Shown: positions 1-8,679 of the stretch, one piece after another | How the letters are laid out: each line of letters opens with the position of its first letter | Position numbering within the stretch: the stretch's first letter is position 1 | Assembly (NCBI GenBank): GCA_003137095.1 | Contig: PLET01000073.1 | Span: forward strand, 62,454-114,567 | Direction: 5' to 3' | Length of the DNA stretch: 52,114 nt | Source: Gammaproteobacteria bacterium | GTDB lineage: Bacteria; Pseudomonadota; Gammaproteobacteria; Steroidobacterales; Steroidobacteraceae | Notes under the pieces: model-generated | What the model was told of the DNA's origin: nothing | Seen by the model: only the letters and a program-made list of their open reading frames with translations | Databases searched by the model: none | Made by a program: the position numbers and the translations under genes

Positions 1-81
1 GCCGGCGTCAAAATGGGATTCTTCGAAAGCTGACCCGCATCGGCCGGGTGCCCCGGACAAAGCCACCCCGCGATCGGACCC

Positions 82-109
82 CTTGAACTTGGTTCAGGCG
101 CCCCTAGAT
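82..109 (+). promoter_or_regulatory. Sigma-32-like heat-shock promoter
   Basis: CTTGAA at 82-87 is followed after 13 bases by CCCCTAGAT at 101-109. This matches the heat-shock sigma factor (RpoH) pattern CTTGAA - 11 to 16 bases - CCCCATnT closely. It lies 69 bases before the start of a small heat-shock gene, which is the expected context. Assignment is by consensus match only. Confidence 0.75.
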
Positions 110-119
110 TGGCCGCGGA

Positions 120-141
120 GCGCCGGTTGAGAGACCGGCGC
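120..141 (+). promoter_or_regulatory. 5' UTR hairpin of the small heat-shock gene
   Basis: GCGCCGGT (120-127) and ACCGGCGC (134-141) are perfectly complementary and enclose a six-base loop. The hairpin would sit at the 5' end of the heat-shock transcript, about 20 bases upstream of the Shine-Dalgarno sequence at 163-168. It does not directly cover the ribosome site, so a role in mRNA stability is as likely as thermosensing. Confidence 0.45.
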
Positions 142-177
142 ATCGTGACATTCAGCCAACTCAAGGAGATTTTCGCC

Positions 178-621
178 ATGAACAATCTGGTGCGACAGGA
201 TCCGTGGAGCCTGATGCCGCGTCTTCAGGACGAGATCAACCGGCTCTTCGGCAACGCCAGGGAAAATGACAGCAGTTCCGCCACCGCCACCTGGATACCG
301 GCGGTGGACATTCATGAATATGCCGATCGCTTCGAATTCTACGTGGATGTGCCGGGCGTCGAGCCGGGCAAGGTGGACCTGACGCTCGAAGGCGGCGTGC
401 TGACGCTGTCCGGCGAGCGCACCGATCAGCCGTCGAACAGGCGCGAGGAGCCCCAGTATCAGCGTACGGAGCGCGGATTGGGCCGTTTCTACCGGCGCTT
501 CGTGCTGCCGGAGACGGTGGACGGCGACAAGGTCAATGCGACCGGCAAGAACGGCGTGCTCACCGTGACGATTCCGAAGCATGCGAAGTCCATGCCCCGC
601 CGCATAGAAATCGCCGCCTAG
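178..621 (+). CDS. Small heat-shock protein, Hsp20/alpha-crystallin family
   Basis: This encodes a 147-residue ATP-independent holdase chaperone of the Hsp20 family, which binds unfolding proteins in the cytoplasm and hands them to DnaK/ClpB. The N-terminus (NNLVRQDPW..RLQDEINRLFG) and the alpha-crystallin core are typical: 'PAVDIHEYADRFEFYVDVPGV', the 'LSGER' strand and the C-terminal 'GKNGVLTVTIPK' block are all present. The ATG at 178 is chosen because AAGGAG (163-168) lies nine bases upstream and because homologues begin with this segment; a longer open frame from 109 would start inside the 5' UTR hairpin. A sigma-32-like promoter upstream supports heat induction. It converges with alr across a large dyad. 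Confidence 0.93.
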   Translation: MNNLVRQDPWSLMPRLQDEINRLFGNARENDSSSATATWIPAVDIHEYADRFEFYVDVPGVEPGKVDLTLEGGVLTLSGERTDQPSNRREEPQYQRTERGLGRFYRRFVLPETVDGDKVNATGKNGVLTVTIPKHAKSMPRRIEIAA

Positions 622-637
622 CCTGTTCAGCCCAGCC

Positions 638-690
638 GGCCAGGGATCGCGACCCGGGCCGTGGCGCATGGTGCGTCACGGCCCCTGGCC
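638..690. terminator. Nested dyad between convergent hsp20 and alr
   Basis: GGGCCGTG (656-663) pairs with CACGGCCC (677-684), and an outer pair GGCCAG (638-643) / CTGGCC (685-690) extends the structure. It lies just past the hsp20 stop and just past the alr stop, so a bidirectional terminator fits. There is no T-run, so Rho-independent function is uncertain. Confidence 0.5.
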
Positions 691-704
691 GAGTTGGCAC
701 ACCG

Positions 705-1781
705 CTAGCGCAGCTCCACGGCGACGCGTTGGCTGATGCCGCACAACAGCTCGTAGGGAATGGTGCCGGACCGGCGGGCGATCTCCTCCACCGGCAGTCC
801 CTCGCCCCACAGAATGACGGCATCGCCGCGTGCCGGCGCGTCCAGATCGGTGACGTCGATGCCGATCATGTCCATGGAGACACGACCGGCGAGGGCAGCG
901 CGTACGCCGTTCACCAGCACCGGCGCGCCGGAGCCGAGGCTGCGCGGGTAACCATCGCCGTAGCCGACCGCGGCGATGGCCAGACGGGTGGCGCGCTGCG
1001 CCGTCCAGCGGCCGCCGTAGCCCACCTGCTCGCCGATGGCGACATCCTTCACGGCGATGATCCGCGAGCGCAGCGTCATGGCCGGCCGCAGACCATGGTC
1101 CGAGCCGGTCGAACCGGGGAGCGGCGAAACCCCGTACAACAGCAGGCCCGGCCGCACCCAATCGGCCTGGGCCCCGGGAAAGCCCAGCAGGCCGGCCGAG
1201 TTGGCCACGCTGCGCTCGCCGGTCATGCCGCGGGTGGCGGCGCCAAAACGCTCGAGCTGCTCCGTGGTGGCGGCAAGCCGCGGCTCATCCGCGCAGGCAA
1301 GATGGGTGAACAGCCGGATCGGCTGGCGCACGCAGGCGAGGCTCGCGAGCGCCGCAGCCGCGGCCGCGAACTGCGGCCCCTTGAGGCCTAGCCGGTTCAT
1401 GCCGCTGTCGAGCTTCAGCCAGATCCTGAAGGTCGCGCCGCCGGGCGCGTGGCGCAGGAACTCGATCTGCTCGGGGATGTGAACCACCAGTTCGAAACCG
1501 AAGCGCGCCGCCGCCTCGAGCTGCTCGGCATCGAACACGCCTTCGAGCAACACGATGGGGGCGCTGATGCCCGCCTGGCGCAGACTCACGCCCTCCTCGA
1601 GCCGCGCCACCGCAAAGGCGTCGGCACCGTCCAGCGCTCGGGCCACCGCGACCAGGCCATGGCCGTAGGCGTTCGCCTTGATGACGGCCATGACGCGCGA
1701 ATTCGGCGCCAGACGGCGAACCACGGCCAGATTGTGGCGGAGCGCGGCGGCTTCCACGGTCGCGCTGACCAGAGCCGTCAC
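705..1781 (-). CDS. alr: Alanine racemase (PLP enzyme)
   Basis: This 358-residue PLP-dependent enzyme interconverts L- and D-alanine, supplying D-Ala for peptidoglycan. The PLP lysine lies in 'VIKANAYGHG' near residue 35, and the catalytic tyrosine region 'VGYGGRW' is near residue 245. 'RVSMDMIGIDVTDL' is the conserved substrate/carboxylate-binding segment. Length is normal for bacterial Alr. Translation starts at GTG 1781, 18 bases after the dnaB stop, so it is probably the last gene of the rpsF-rpsR-rplI-dnaB-alr run. The dnaB-alr neighbourhood is typical of gammaproteobacteria. Confidence 0.95.
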   Translation of the reverse strand: MTALVSATVEAAALRHNLAVVRRLAPNSRVMAVIKANAYGHGLVAVARALDGADAFAVARLEEGVSLRQAGISAPIVLLEGVFDAEQLEAAARFGFELVVHIPEQIEFLRHAPGGATFRIWLKLDSGMNRLGLKGPQFAAAAAALASLACVRQPIRLFTHLACADEPRLAATTEQLERFGAATRGMTGERSVANSAGLLGFPGAQADWVRPGLLLYGVSPLPGSTGSDHGLRPAMTLRSRIIAVKDVAIGEQVGYGGRWTAQRATRLAIAAVGYGDGYPRSLGSGAPVLVNGVRAALAGRVSMDMIGIDVTDLDAPARGDAVILWGEGLPVEEIARRSGTIPYELLCGISQRVAVELR

Positions 1782-1799
1782 CCGGGCATTACCGCAGGC

Positions 1800-4226
1800 T
1801 CACCGGAACACGCCTTCGGCGTACGATTCCGGCGCGTAATTCTCGAACTTGGTGTATTGCCCCAGAAAGGTCAGCTGCACATCGCCGGTCGGCCCGTTGC
1901 GCTGTTTAGCGATGATGATGTCGGCGATGCCCTTGCGGGTGGTGTTCGGCTCGTACACCTCTTCGCGGTAGATCAACAGAATGACGTCGGCATCCTGCTC
2001 AATGGCTCCCGAATTGTGGCTGACGATGCCGTCGGCCAGCCAGCTTGCCGGGCCGGGCACGGTCAGGTCGAAAACCTCTTCCTCACCGGCGCTTTCCACC
2101 GAGACCACGCGGTCCCAATAAAGATCAGAATCCGCCCAGACCCGAATGCCCGGATCATCCAGAAGTTCCGCATACGACGCGACGACTGCACGCGATGGCG
2201 CGAATACGCAGTGGCTGCTGCCGCCATAGCGGGTACCGCGCATCCTGGCAGGCACCTCGCGCGGGCCAAACGCGCCAACCCTGTTGAGGAATAATGCCTG
2301 CTGCTCGCTGCCGCTGACGTCCACCGAATGGGTCGGCCGGCCGCTCTTCTGCCGCGTCTGGCGAAGGCGCGCGACGACGCCGAGTCGAAGCAGCAGCATG
2401 GCTACGTCCCTGGCAAGTTGTTCGCTGTAGGTACTGAAGTAAACCCGTGGTGCCCCGCGCTGCTGCGCCGGGCGCACATGGATACAGCCATCCGCCGCCC
2501 ACAGATGCCGCAACAACAGCCCGATCTGCTCCGTGCTGAACTGAAACACCTGGGACGGCAGATGCTTTTGGTGGGCGCGTTGACCGTGAATGCCGAGCCG
2601 TTTGAGCCATGCACCCACTCCCGCCGCATGCCGGCGATTGCCGTTGCCGGCGCTGACCGGTTGATGCAACGGCTGGTGCGATGAATAGCTGCCGTCCCCG
2701 ACCAGATGACCGAGAAGCGCAATTTCATGGTCCGGCCATGCGGCCGCCTCGACATCGGGAATGCGCCGCGCCAGCGCCACGCGGGACCCCGGACCGATCG
2801 AGGACAGATCCATCCACCCTTTCTCGGTGAATACCCGGTGGCTTGCCGTGGCTTTCAAGGTGCGCCCGCTGGCCAGACTCAGGCGAGAGACCCGGCGTAC
2901 CCCCTTGGACCAAACACAATCGCTCTGCGCAGCGACGATTTTCTGTTGCGCGTTCATGGCCCAGACGACGGGCGTCTGGCCCACCAGATCACGAATCGGC
3001 ACCCGACGGCCATCGGCAAGGAGTACCGCCGTATCGCCGCTGACGCATTCCCGCAGATCCGACATCACCGGCTTTTTTTCCTGGCGCTGCTCGACGCCGC
3101 GGTTGAGCTGCGAGAGCGCGATCACCGGCACCGACAGCTCCTTGGCGAGCGCCTTCAGGGAGCGCGAGATCTCCGAGATCTCCGTGGCGCGATTCTCCTT
3201 GGTTCCCGACACCTGCATGAGCTGCAGGTAGTCGACCACGATCAGGTCGAGCCCGCGCTCGCGCTTCAGGCGGCGCGCCCGCGCGCGCACCTCCGTCGGC
3301 GTGAGCGCCGGCGTCTCATCGACGTAGATCCTGGCGCCCGACAATTGGGTCATGGCCGAATCGATGCGCGGCCAGTCCTCCTCCTGCAGCCTGCCGGAGC
3401 GCAGGTTGCTCTGGTTGATCCGCCCGAGGGAGGAAATCATGCGCAGGGTCAGCGATTCGGATGACATTTCCATGCTGAAAATGGCGGCGGACTTGTCCGA
3501 ACCGAGTGCGGCGTTCTCCGCGATGTTGACCGCGAGCGCGGTCTTGCCCATCGACGGCCGGCCCGCGATCACGATCAGGTCTCCGGGCTGCAGGCCGGAG
3601 GTCATCTCGTCGAGCTTCTTGAAGCCGGTCGGTACGCCGGTCATCTTCCCGTCCGAGTTGTAGAGCGTGTCGATGCGGTTGACGACCTCCGGCAGCACGC
3701 TCTTGACCGACCGGAAGCCCACCTTGCCGCGCGACCCGCGCTCGGCGATCTCGAAGACCGCGCGCTCGGCGGCATCGACGATGTCGCGTGCTTCGCGGCC
3801 CTCGGGTTCGAGCGCGCTGCCGACGATGAGGTTGCCCGCGCTGATGAGCTGGCGCAGCACCGAGCGCTCGCGCACGATGTCGGCGTAGGCACGGATGTTG
3901 GCGGCGGTGGGAGTATCCCGCGCCAGCGAGCCCAGATAGGACAGGCCGCCTGCTTGATCCAGCACCCCCTGGCTCTCCAGATACCCGGACAGCGTGACCG
4001 CATCGCAGGGCTGGCTGCGCTCTATCAGGCCGGCGACCGCCTCGAATATCAGCCGATGGTCATGTCGGTAGAAGTCCTCGGCCGCGACCCGGTCGGCGAT
4101 CTGGTCCCATGCGGAGGCATCGAGCATCAGTCCGCCTAGCACCGATTGTTCGGCCTCGATGGAATGCGGCGGCAGACGCAGCCCGTCGCCGGAACCGGAT
4201 GAGCGATTGGTGACGCGAGCGGCCAC
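1800..4226 (-). CDS. dnaB: Replicative DNA helicase DnaB, interrupted by an intein
   Basis: This is the hexameric 5'-3' helicase that unwinds DNA at the replication fork and loads primase. The precursor is 808 residues. The N-terminal domain (20-150) and RecA-like ATPase domain are standard, with Walker A 'AGRPSMGKT' at 221-229, 'DLIVVDYLQLM' as Walker B and 'SQLNRGVEQR' following. After 'MSDLRE' (residue 393) the reading frame enters a 345-residue intein (394-738) and resumes with 'SGAIEQDADV'. Removing the intein leaves 463 residues, a normal DnaB length. No frameshift is seen, so function depends on splicing. The start is GTG 4226, 29 bases after rplI. Confidence 0.96.
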   Translation of the reverse strand: MAARVTNRSSGSGDGLRLPPHSIEAEQSVLGGLMLDASAWDQIADRVAAEDFYRHDHRLIFEAVAGLIERSQPCDAVTLSGYLESQGVLDQAGGLSYLGSLARDTPTAANIRAYADIVRERSVLRQLISAGNLIVGSALEPEGREARDIVDAAERAVFEIAERGSRGKVGFRSVKSVLPEVVNRIDTLYNSDGKMTGVPTGFKKLDEMTSGLQPGDLIVIAGRPSMGKTALAVNIAENAALGSDKSAAIFSMEMSSESLTLRMISSLGRINQSNLRSGRLQEEDWPRIDSAMTQLSGARIYVDETPALTPTEVRARARRLKRERGLDLIVVDYLQLMQVSGTKENRATEISEISRSLKALAKELSVPVIALSQLNRGVEQRQEKKPVMSDLRECVSGDTAVLLADGRRVPIRDLVGQTPVVWAMNAQQKIVAAQSDCVWSKGVRRVSRLSLASGRTLKATASHRVFTEKGWMDLSSIGPGSRVALARRIPDVEAAAWPDHEIALLGHLVGDGSYSSHQPLHQPVSAGNGNRRHAAGVGAWLKRLGIHGQRAHQKHLPSQVFQFSTEQIGLLLRHLWAADGCIHVRPAQQRGAPRVYFSTYSEQLARDVAMLLLRLGVVARLRQTRQKSGRPTHSVDVSGSEQQALFLNRVGAFGPREVPARMRGTRYGGSSHCVFAPSRAVVASYAELLDDPGIRVWADSDLYWDRVVSVESAGEEEVFDLTVPGPASWLADGIVSHNSGAIEQDADVILLIYREEVYEPNTTRKGIADIIIAKQRNGPTGDVQLTFLGQYTKFENYAPESYAEGVFR
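2013..3047 (-). mobile_element. In-frame intein with LAGLIDADG homing endonuclease in dnaB
   Basis: The intein spans 345 residues. It begins with Cys1 (codon 3045-3047) in 'CVSGDTAVLLADG' and ends with 'GIVSHN' (Asn codon 2013-2015), followed by Ser+1. Splicing blocks are visible: block A at the start, block B 'TASHRVFT' with its histidine, block F 'EEVFDLTVPGP' and block G 'VSHN'. In the middle, 'LLGHLVGDGSY' and 'LLRHLWAADGCI' are the two dodecapeptide motifs of a DOD/LAGLIDADG endonuclease, both retaining the acidic residue, so it is a full-size and possibly mobile intein. Cyanobacterial Ssp DnaB inteins, as I recall, insert after RESG; here the junction is after RE. Confidence 0.93.
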
Positions 4227-4255
4227 GTTCAGCCTGCGCCGCGCGTCTGCCGGCG

Positions 4256-4705
4256 CTACTCTTCTGCGACGATGGTGACCACCAGGGTCACATCGACGTC
4301 AGTGTGCAAATGCAGCTGCACCTGATGTTCGCCGATGGTGCGGATCGGACCGGTGGGCATGCGCACCTCGGAGCGCGTGATCGGCTGGCCCGCCTTGACG
4401 GCGGCCTCGGCGATGTCCGCCGTACCGATCGAACCGAAGAGCTTGCCTTCCGTGCCCGCTTTGGCCTGGATCTGGAGCGTGAAGCCCTCGAATTTCACGG
4501 CCCGGGCCTGGGCGGCGGCGAGCTCCTGATTGGCCTTGGCCTCCAGGTCGGCGCGCTGGGCCTCGAACTTGGCGATGTTGGCAGCGGTCGCCAGGGTCGC
4601 GCGGCCGGTCGGCACCAGAAAATTGCGGGCGTACCCGGACTTGACCTTGACGCGATCGCCGATCTGTCCGAGGTTCGCCACCTTCTGCAGAAGAATGATA
4701 TCCAT
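4256..4705 (-). CDS. rplI: 50S ribosomal protein L9
   Basis: This 149-residue protein binds domain V of 23S rRNA at the base of the L1 stalk. The family signature is plain: 'MDIILLQKVANLGQIGDRVKVKSGYARNFLVP', then the long connecting helix rich in Ala, Gln and Glu (residues 40-75), and the C-terminal RNA-binding domain beginning 'KLFGSIGTADIAEA'. Length equals that of E. coli L9. It lies 12 bases downstream of rpsR and 29 upstream of dnaB, within the conserved ribosomal protein/helicase operon. Confidence 0.97.
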   Translation of the reverse strand: MDIILLQKVANLGQIGDRVKVKSGYARNFLVPTGRATLATAANIAKFEAQRADLEAKANQELAAAQARAVKFEGFTLQIQAKAGTEGKLFGSIGTADIAEAAVKAGQPITRSEVRMPTGPIRTIGEHQVQLHLHTDVDVTLVVTIVAEE

Positions 4706-4717
4706 GTAGCAGCGCCC

Positions 4718-4942
4718 TCAGTGCTGATCGGTGTAGGGAAGCAATGCCAGGAAGCGCGCGCGCCGGATGGCGAGCTGCAGCTGGCGCTGATAATGCGCAC
4801 GCGTACCCGTGATGCGGCTCGGAACGATCTTGCCGGTCTCGGTGATGTAGCTCTTGAGGGTCGTCAGATCCTTGTAGTCGATCTGCTTGACGTCGTCCGC
4901 CGTGAAACGGCAGAACTTCTTGCGGCGGAAAAAACGTGCCAT
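4718..4942 (-). CDS. rpsR: 30S ribosomal protein S18
   Basis: This 74-residue small-subunit protein forms a complex with S6 on the platform of the 30S subunit. '[46 protein letters not shown]' is the S18 signature, followed by '[23 protein letters not shown]'. It lies 24 bases after rpsF and 12 bases before rplI. The primosomal gene priB, which separates rpsF and rpsR in E. coli, is absent. Confidence 0.97.
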   Translation of the reverse strand: MARFFRRKKFCRFTADDVKQIDYKDLTTLKSYITETGKIVPSRITGTRAHYQRQLQLAIRRARFLALLPYTDQH

Positions 4943-4966
4943 GTGGGACTCCTTTGGAAACCGCGC

Positions 4967-5359
4967 TCAGCGAGCGCCCATGGGCAAATCGTCGTCATCG
5001 CCGTCATCGCCGAAATCATCGTGGCGGCGGGCGTTTTCGTCGGGCGCACGCGCCATCGGCGAGGGTTCGGTGACGGCTGCGTCCATTTTCACGACCAGGT
5101 GGCGAAGCACCGCGTCGCTGAAGCGGAACGAGCCGTTCAGCTCGTCAAGCGTCTTCTGATCGCATTCGATGTTCAGGAGCACGTAGTGTGCCTTGTGAAC
5201 CTTGGAGATGGGGAAGGTCAGCTGGCGCCGGCCCCAATCCTCGAAGCGGTGCACCGCGCCGCCACCGGCACTGATCATGCCTTTGTAGCGATCGACCATC
5301 GCGGGTACCTGCTCGCTCTGATCCGGATGGACCAGGAGCACGATCTCATAATGCCGCAT
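4967..5359 (-). CDS. rpsF: 30S ribosomal protein S6
   Basis: This 130-residue protein binds S18 and the central domain of 16S rRNA. '[25 protein letters not shown]' opens the single ferredoxin-like domain, with '[27 protein letters not shown]' following. The C-terminus is an acidic tail ('[11 protein letters not shown]'), as seen in many proteobacterial S6 proteins that are substrates for glutamate addition by RimK; whether that occurs here is not visible. It is the first gene of the rpsF-rpsR-rplI-dnaB-alr run, and a small hairpin overlaps its ribosome-binding site. Confidence 0.97.
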   Translation of the reverse strand: MRHYEIVLLVHPDQSEQVPAMVDRYKGMISAGGGAVHRFEDWGRRQLTFPISKVHKAHYVLLNIECDQKTLDELNGSFRFSDAVLRHLVVKMDAAVTEPSPMARAPDENARRHDDFGDDGDDDDLPMGAR

Positions 5360-5360
5360 T

Positions 5361-5373
5361 GTAGGCTCCCTAC
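5361..5373 (-). promoter_or_regulatory. Hairpin over the rpsF ribosome-binding site
   Basis: On the minus strand GTAGG-GAG-CCTAC forms a five-base-pair stem with a three-base loop, ending one base before the rpsF ATG. The Shine-Dalgarno GGGAG lies inside it. Leaders of rpsF operons in many bacteria carry an RNA element bound by the S6:S18 complex for feedback control. This hairpin could be part of one, but the characteristic bulge is not obvious. Confidence 0.35.
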
Positions 5374-5468
5374 GGTTTGCGCCTCCCGTTGCGAGCGGTG
5401 AGGCAAGGAGAATGGCCCGGTGCCGAGCCCAAAAGAGCGCGAATAGTACGCGTTCCGCCGCGGCCGGG

Positions 5469-6215
5469 TCAACTCGACCGCTGGCGCCGGGCCTCGAACA
5501 GGGCGATTGCGGCTGCCGCCGACACGTTGAGCGAATCGACCCATCCCTGCATCGGTATTTTCACCAGGAAATCGCAGCGCTCGCGCGTCAAACGCCGCAT
5601 TCCGGCGCCTTCCGCACCCAACACCACGGCGAGCGGGCGCTTGAGGTCGGCGGCATACAGGCTGTGATCCGCGTGCCCGTCTGCGCCCGCGACCCAGATG
5701 CCGCGGGACTTCAGCATGTCCAGGGTGCGTGCCAAATTCGTGACGCTGGCCACGGGAACGAATTCTGCGGCGCCCGCCGCCACTTTGCGCACCACACCAT
5801 CGACCGCCGCGGCGCGATCCCGCGGCAGCACCACCGCGTGCACACCGGCGGCATCGGCAGTGCGCAGGCAAGCCCCCAGATTGTGCGGATCCGTGACGCC
5901 GTCGAGTACCAGCAGGAAGGCCTGCTCGGTGAGCGCATCGAGCCCCGCCGCCAGATCCGCCTCGTCCCAGGCCTTGAGCGGCCGCACCGCCGCCACGGCA
6001 CCCTGATGTGCCACATCGCCCACGAATTTCGCCAGCACCGCCGGGCTGACGATCTGCGCCCGCAGCCCGGCGGCCTGTGCCCGCGCCGTCAATTCCCGCG
6101 CCCGGGCATCGTCGCGCGGCTCGGCCAGCCACAGCTCCAGCAACCTCTCGGGTGCGCGCTCGATGACGGCATGGATGGCATGCAACCCATAAACGAAGTT
6201 GCGCTTTGCTTGCAT
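5469..6215 (-). CDS. rlmB: 23S rRNA (guanosine-2'-O-)-methyltransferase RlmB
   Basis: This 248-residue SpoU/TrmH-family enzyme transfers a methyl group from SAM to the 2'-OH of a conserved guanosine (G2251 in E. coli numbering) in the 23S peptidyl-transferase loop. The start '[19 protein letters not shown]' matches the substrate-binding domain of RlmB. The trefoil-knot SPOUT motifs follow: '[22 protein letters not shown]', '[12 protein letters not shown]' and '[22 protein letters not shown]'. I start it at ATG 6215 because upstream in-frame sequence overlaps rnr and is not conserved. It lies 14 bases after the rnr stop, the common rnr-rlmB pairing. Confidence 0.95.
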   Translation of the reverse strand: MQAKRNFVYGLHAIHAVIERAPERLLELWLAEPRDDARARELTARAQAAGLRAQIVSPAVLAKFVGDVAHQGAVAAVRPLKAWDEADLAAGLDALTEQAFLLVLDGVTDPHNLGACLRTADAAGVHAVVLPRDRAAAVDGVVRKVAAGAAEFVPVASVTNLARTLDMLKSRGIWVAGADGHADHSLYAADLKRPLAVVLGAEGAGMRRLTRERCDFLVKIPMQGWVDSLNVSAAAAIALFEARRQRSS

Positions 6216-6229
6216 CGCAGCAACCTGGC

Positions 6230-8626
6230 TCAGCCGTGGCCGCCGCGCTTCGGGCCGTGCCCGCCGCCGTGTCCGCCACCGCGACCGCCGCCGCGACCGC
6301 CACTCCGACCGCCGTCGGCTGCTCGGCCGGAACGACCCCGCTGCGGCCCGGCGCCGCGCCGCGCGGCACGCACCGTACCGTGCGTGGTCGCGGCATCCGG
6401 ATCGACCAATTCGAAGTCGACCTGACGCTGCGTCAGGTCGACGCGATTCAAACGCACGCGCACGCCATCGCCCATCTGCCAGCGCCTGCCGGTGCGCTGT
6501 CCCACCAATCCCATGCCGCCCTGATCCAATTCCCAATAGTCGCCGGGAATGGCGGAAATGTGCACCAGACCGTCGATGGGCATTTCCTTCAGTTGCACGA
6601 ACATGCCGAACTCCAGGGCGCTGGTGATCACGGCATCGAAGGTCTCCCCGACCCGCGGCTGCAGGTATAGGCATTTCAAGTAGCCGAGCACGTCGCGGGC
6701 CGCATCGTCCGCGCGCCGCTCGCGCTGCGAACTCTCGCTGCCGAGCGCCTGCAGTTCGGCCGTGCTGTAGCGATGCCCGGATACCAGGTTGTGCAGCACC
6801 GCGGCCTTGATGGCCCGATGCACCAGCAGATCCGGATAGCGGCGGATGGGCGAAGTGAAATGCGCGTACTCCGCCAAGGCCAGGCCGAAATGCCCGATGT
6901 TGGTCTGCTGGTAGACCGCCTGCGCCAGCGAGCGGATCACCAGGCCCTCCAGCAGCAGTCCGTCGGGCCGCGCGACCAGGCGCTCGACCAGCTGGCGGAA
7001 CTCCCGCGGCGTGGGATTCGCCGAGAACACCGCTCCCACCTGCAGCGCATTCAACACCTTCTGCAGCTCGGTCACTCGCTTCTCCTCCGGCTGCCCATGC
7101 ACGCGATATAGGCTGCCCGCCTTGGCGAGACGCAGGGCCACGGCCGCTTCTACATTGGCGGCGACCATGCACTCTTCGACGAGCCGGTGCGCATCATTGC
7201 GCGACACGGCAAAAAAGCCCTCGATCTTGCCGTCGCTGCCGATCTGCGCCTTGACCTCGCCGGCGCGAAAATCGAGCGCGCCGCGCGCGTCGCGCGCGGC
7301 CTTCAGAGTGTGGTAGACCGCATACAGCATCTGCAGCGAGTCGCGGATGGCGGGCGTGAGGTCGCCGTGCCCGGGCGCCCCGGGATCCGCCAAATAGTTC
7401 CAGACCTTGTCATAGGTGAGGCGCGCATGCGAGCGGATCACGGCCTCGTAGAAGCGCGTACGGCTGAGCTTGCCGGTCCTGCTCACGTGCATGTCGCAGA
7501 CGAAAGCCAGGCGCTCGACCCGCGGCATCAGCGAGCATAGGTGATTGGACAGATGTTCCGGCAGCATCGGCAGAACGCGATCGGGGAAATACACCGAGGT
7601 CGCGCGCGCGCGCGCTTCCAGATCCAGTTCGCTGCCGTAACGCACGTAATGGCTGACATCGGCAATGGCCACGATCAGTCGCCAGCCGCCGCCGCGCAGC
7701 GCCTCGGCGTATACCGCGTCGTCGAAGTCCTTGGCGTCCTCGCCATCGATGGTGACCAGCGGCAGGTCGCGCAGGTCCTCGCGTCCCTCCCGGTCGGCCG
7801 CGGTGACTTCCGGACCGAATCGATTGGCGGCCTGAATGACCCCGGGCGGAAACTCCTGCGGCAGATCGTGTCGCAGGATCGCGAAGCGGGCCGCCAAATC
7901 CGACGGCCGCAGATCGTGCAGAGTCTCGACGATGCGGCCATGCGCCGCCGTGTCGCCGTGCGGCCGCTTGGTGATTTCCACCACCACGTAGTCGCCGTCC
8001 CGGGCGCCATGGCGCTCGCGCTGCGCTACGTCAACGGAATACCAATGGCCTGGATCCTCCGGCTCGACCCGGCCGAGACCCTGGGCCACGTGCAGCACCC
8101 CGCCGACCTTGTTGGGGGCATCGCCCACCCGGCGAATCAGCCGCGCGATGCGCCGGCCGCGCTCGTTCATGCCGACCGCCAGCACTTCCACCCGGTCCTG
8201 ATGCATCAGCGTCGCGACATCCGCGCGCGCCAGCACCAGCGGGGCCGAACCGTCGTCGGGCATGACCAGCACCTCGGTGGCGCGGCCGCGCACCCGGCCC
8301 GTGACCCGCTCGCCCTCGCCGGCGGCGGCGAAGCCGTTGGGTCCCTCGATGGCCTGACCGTCGCGAACCATGGCCGCCAGGCGCTTGGACAGGGCGTCGC
8401 GCTGCGCATCGGATTGAAGTCCCAGGCGCTTGGCGAGACGGGCCGCGCTCAGCGGTTCCGGCGCCTCGGTCAGATGCTTGAGGATGAGTTCGCGGCTGGC
8501 AATCGGATCGGCGTAGCGCGACGTCTCACGCTCGAGGTTCGGGTCCTCACCGCGCCAATCCGGCGTTGCGGTTGTAGTGCTCGTGGGTTTGGGACGGCGC
8601 GAACCAGAGGAGCGGCGTCGGGTCAT
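6230..8626 (-). CDS. rnr: Ribonuclease R
   Basis: This 798-residue processive 3'-5' exoribonuclease degrades structured RNA and helps rRNA and tmRNA quality control. Domains in order are an N-terminal winged-helix region ('SRELILKHLTEAPEPLSAARLAKRLGL'), cold-shock-type OB folds, the RNB catalytic core with 'DGEDAKDFDDAVYAE' (metal-binding aspartates), and an S1 domain ('VGETFDAVITSALEFGMFVQLKEMPIDGLVHIS'). The C-terminus is a basic, Gly/Arg/His-rich low-complexity tail (about 45 residues), typical of RNase R and probably RNA-binding. Length is normal for the family. It is transcribed away from tRNA-Leu and is followed by rlmB. Confidence 0.96.
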   Translation of the reverse strand: MTRRRSSGSRRPKPTSTTTATPDWRGEDPNLERETSRYADPIASRELILKHLTEAPEPLSAARLAKRLGLQSDAQRDALSKRLAAMVRDGQAIEGPNGFAAAGEGERVTGRVRGRATEVLVMPDDGSAPLVLARADVATLMHQDRVEVLAVGMNERGRRIARLIRRVGDAPNKVGGVLHVAQGLGRVEPEDPGHWYSVDVAQRERHGARDGDYVVVEITKRPHGDTAAHGRIVETLHDLRPSDLAARFAILRHDLPQEFPPGVIQAANRFGPEVTAADREGREDLRDLPLVTIDGEDAKDFDDAVYAEALRGGGWRLIVAIADVSHYVRYGSELDLEARARATSVYFPDRVLPMLPEHLSNHLCSLMPRVERLAFVCDMHVSRTGKLSRTRFYEAVIRSHARLTYDKVWNYLADPGAPGHGDLTPAIRDSLQMLYAVYHTLKAARDARGALDFRAGEVKAQIGSDGKIEGFFAVSRNDAHRLVEECMVAANVEAAVALRLAKAGSLYRVHGQPEEKRVTELQKVLNALQVGAVFSANPTPREFRQLVERLVARPDGLLLEGLVIRSLAQAVYQQTNIGHFGLALAEYAHFTSPIRRYPDLLVHRAIKAAVLHNLVSGHRYSTAELQALGSESSQRERRADDAARDVLGYLKCLYLQPRVGETFDAVITSALEFGMFVQLKEMPIDGLVHISAIPGDYWELDQGGMGLVGQRTGRRWQMGDGVRVRLNRVDLTQRQVDFELVDPDAATTHGTVRAARRGAGPQRGRSGRAADGGRSGGRGGGRGGGHGGGHGPKRGGHG

Positions 8627-8679
8627 GGGTTACCAGCGTTGATTGTGCTAACGACGCTACATGGGGCATAAAGCATTGA

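Noticed and set aside
1..33. Short open stretch on the plus strand ending in TGA (AGVKMGFFES), possible 3' end of an upstream gene
   Set aside because: Only ten codons are visible and I recognise no family, so it cannot be supported as a gene.
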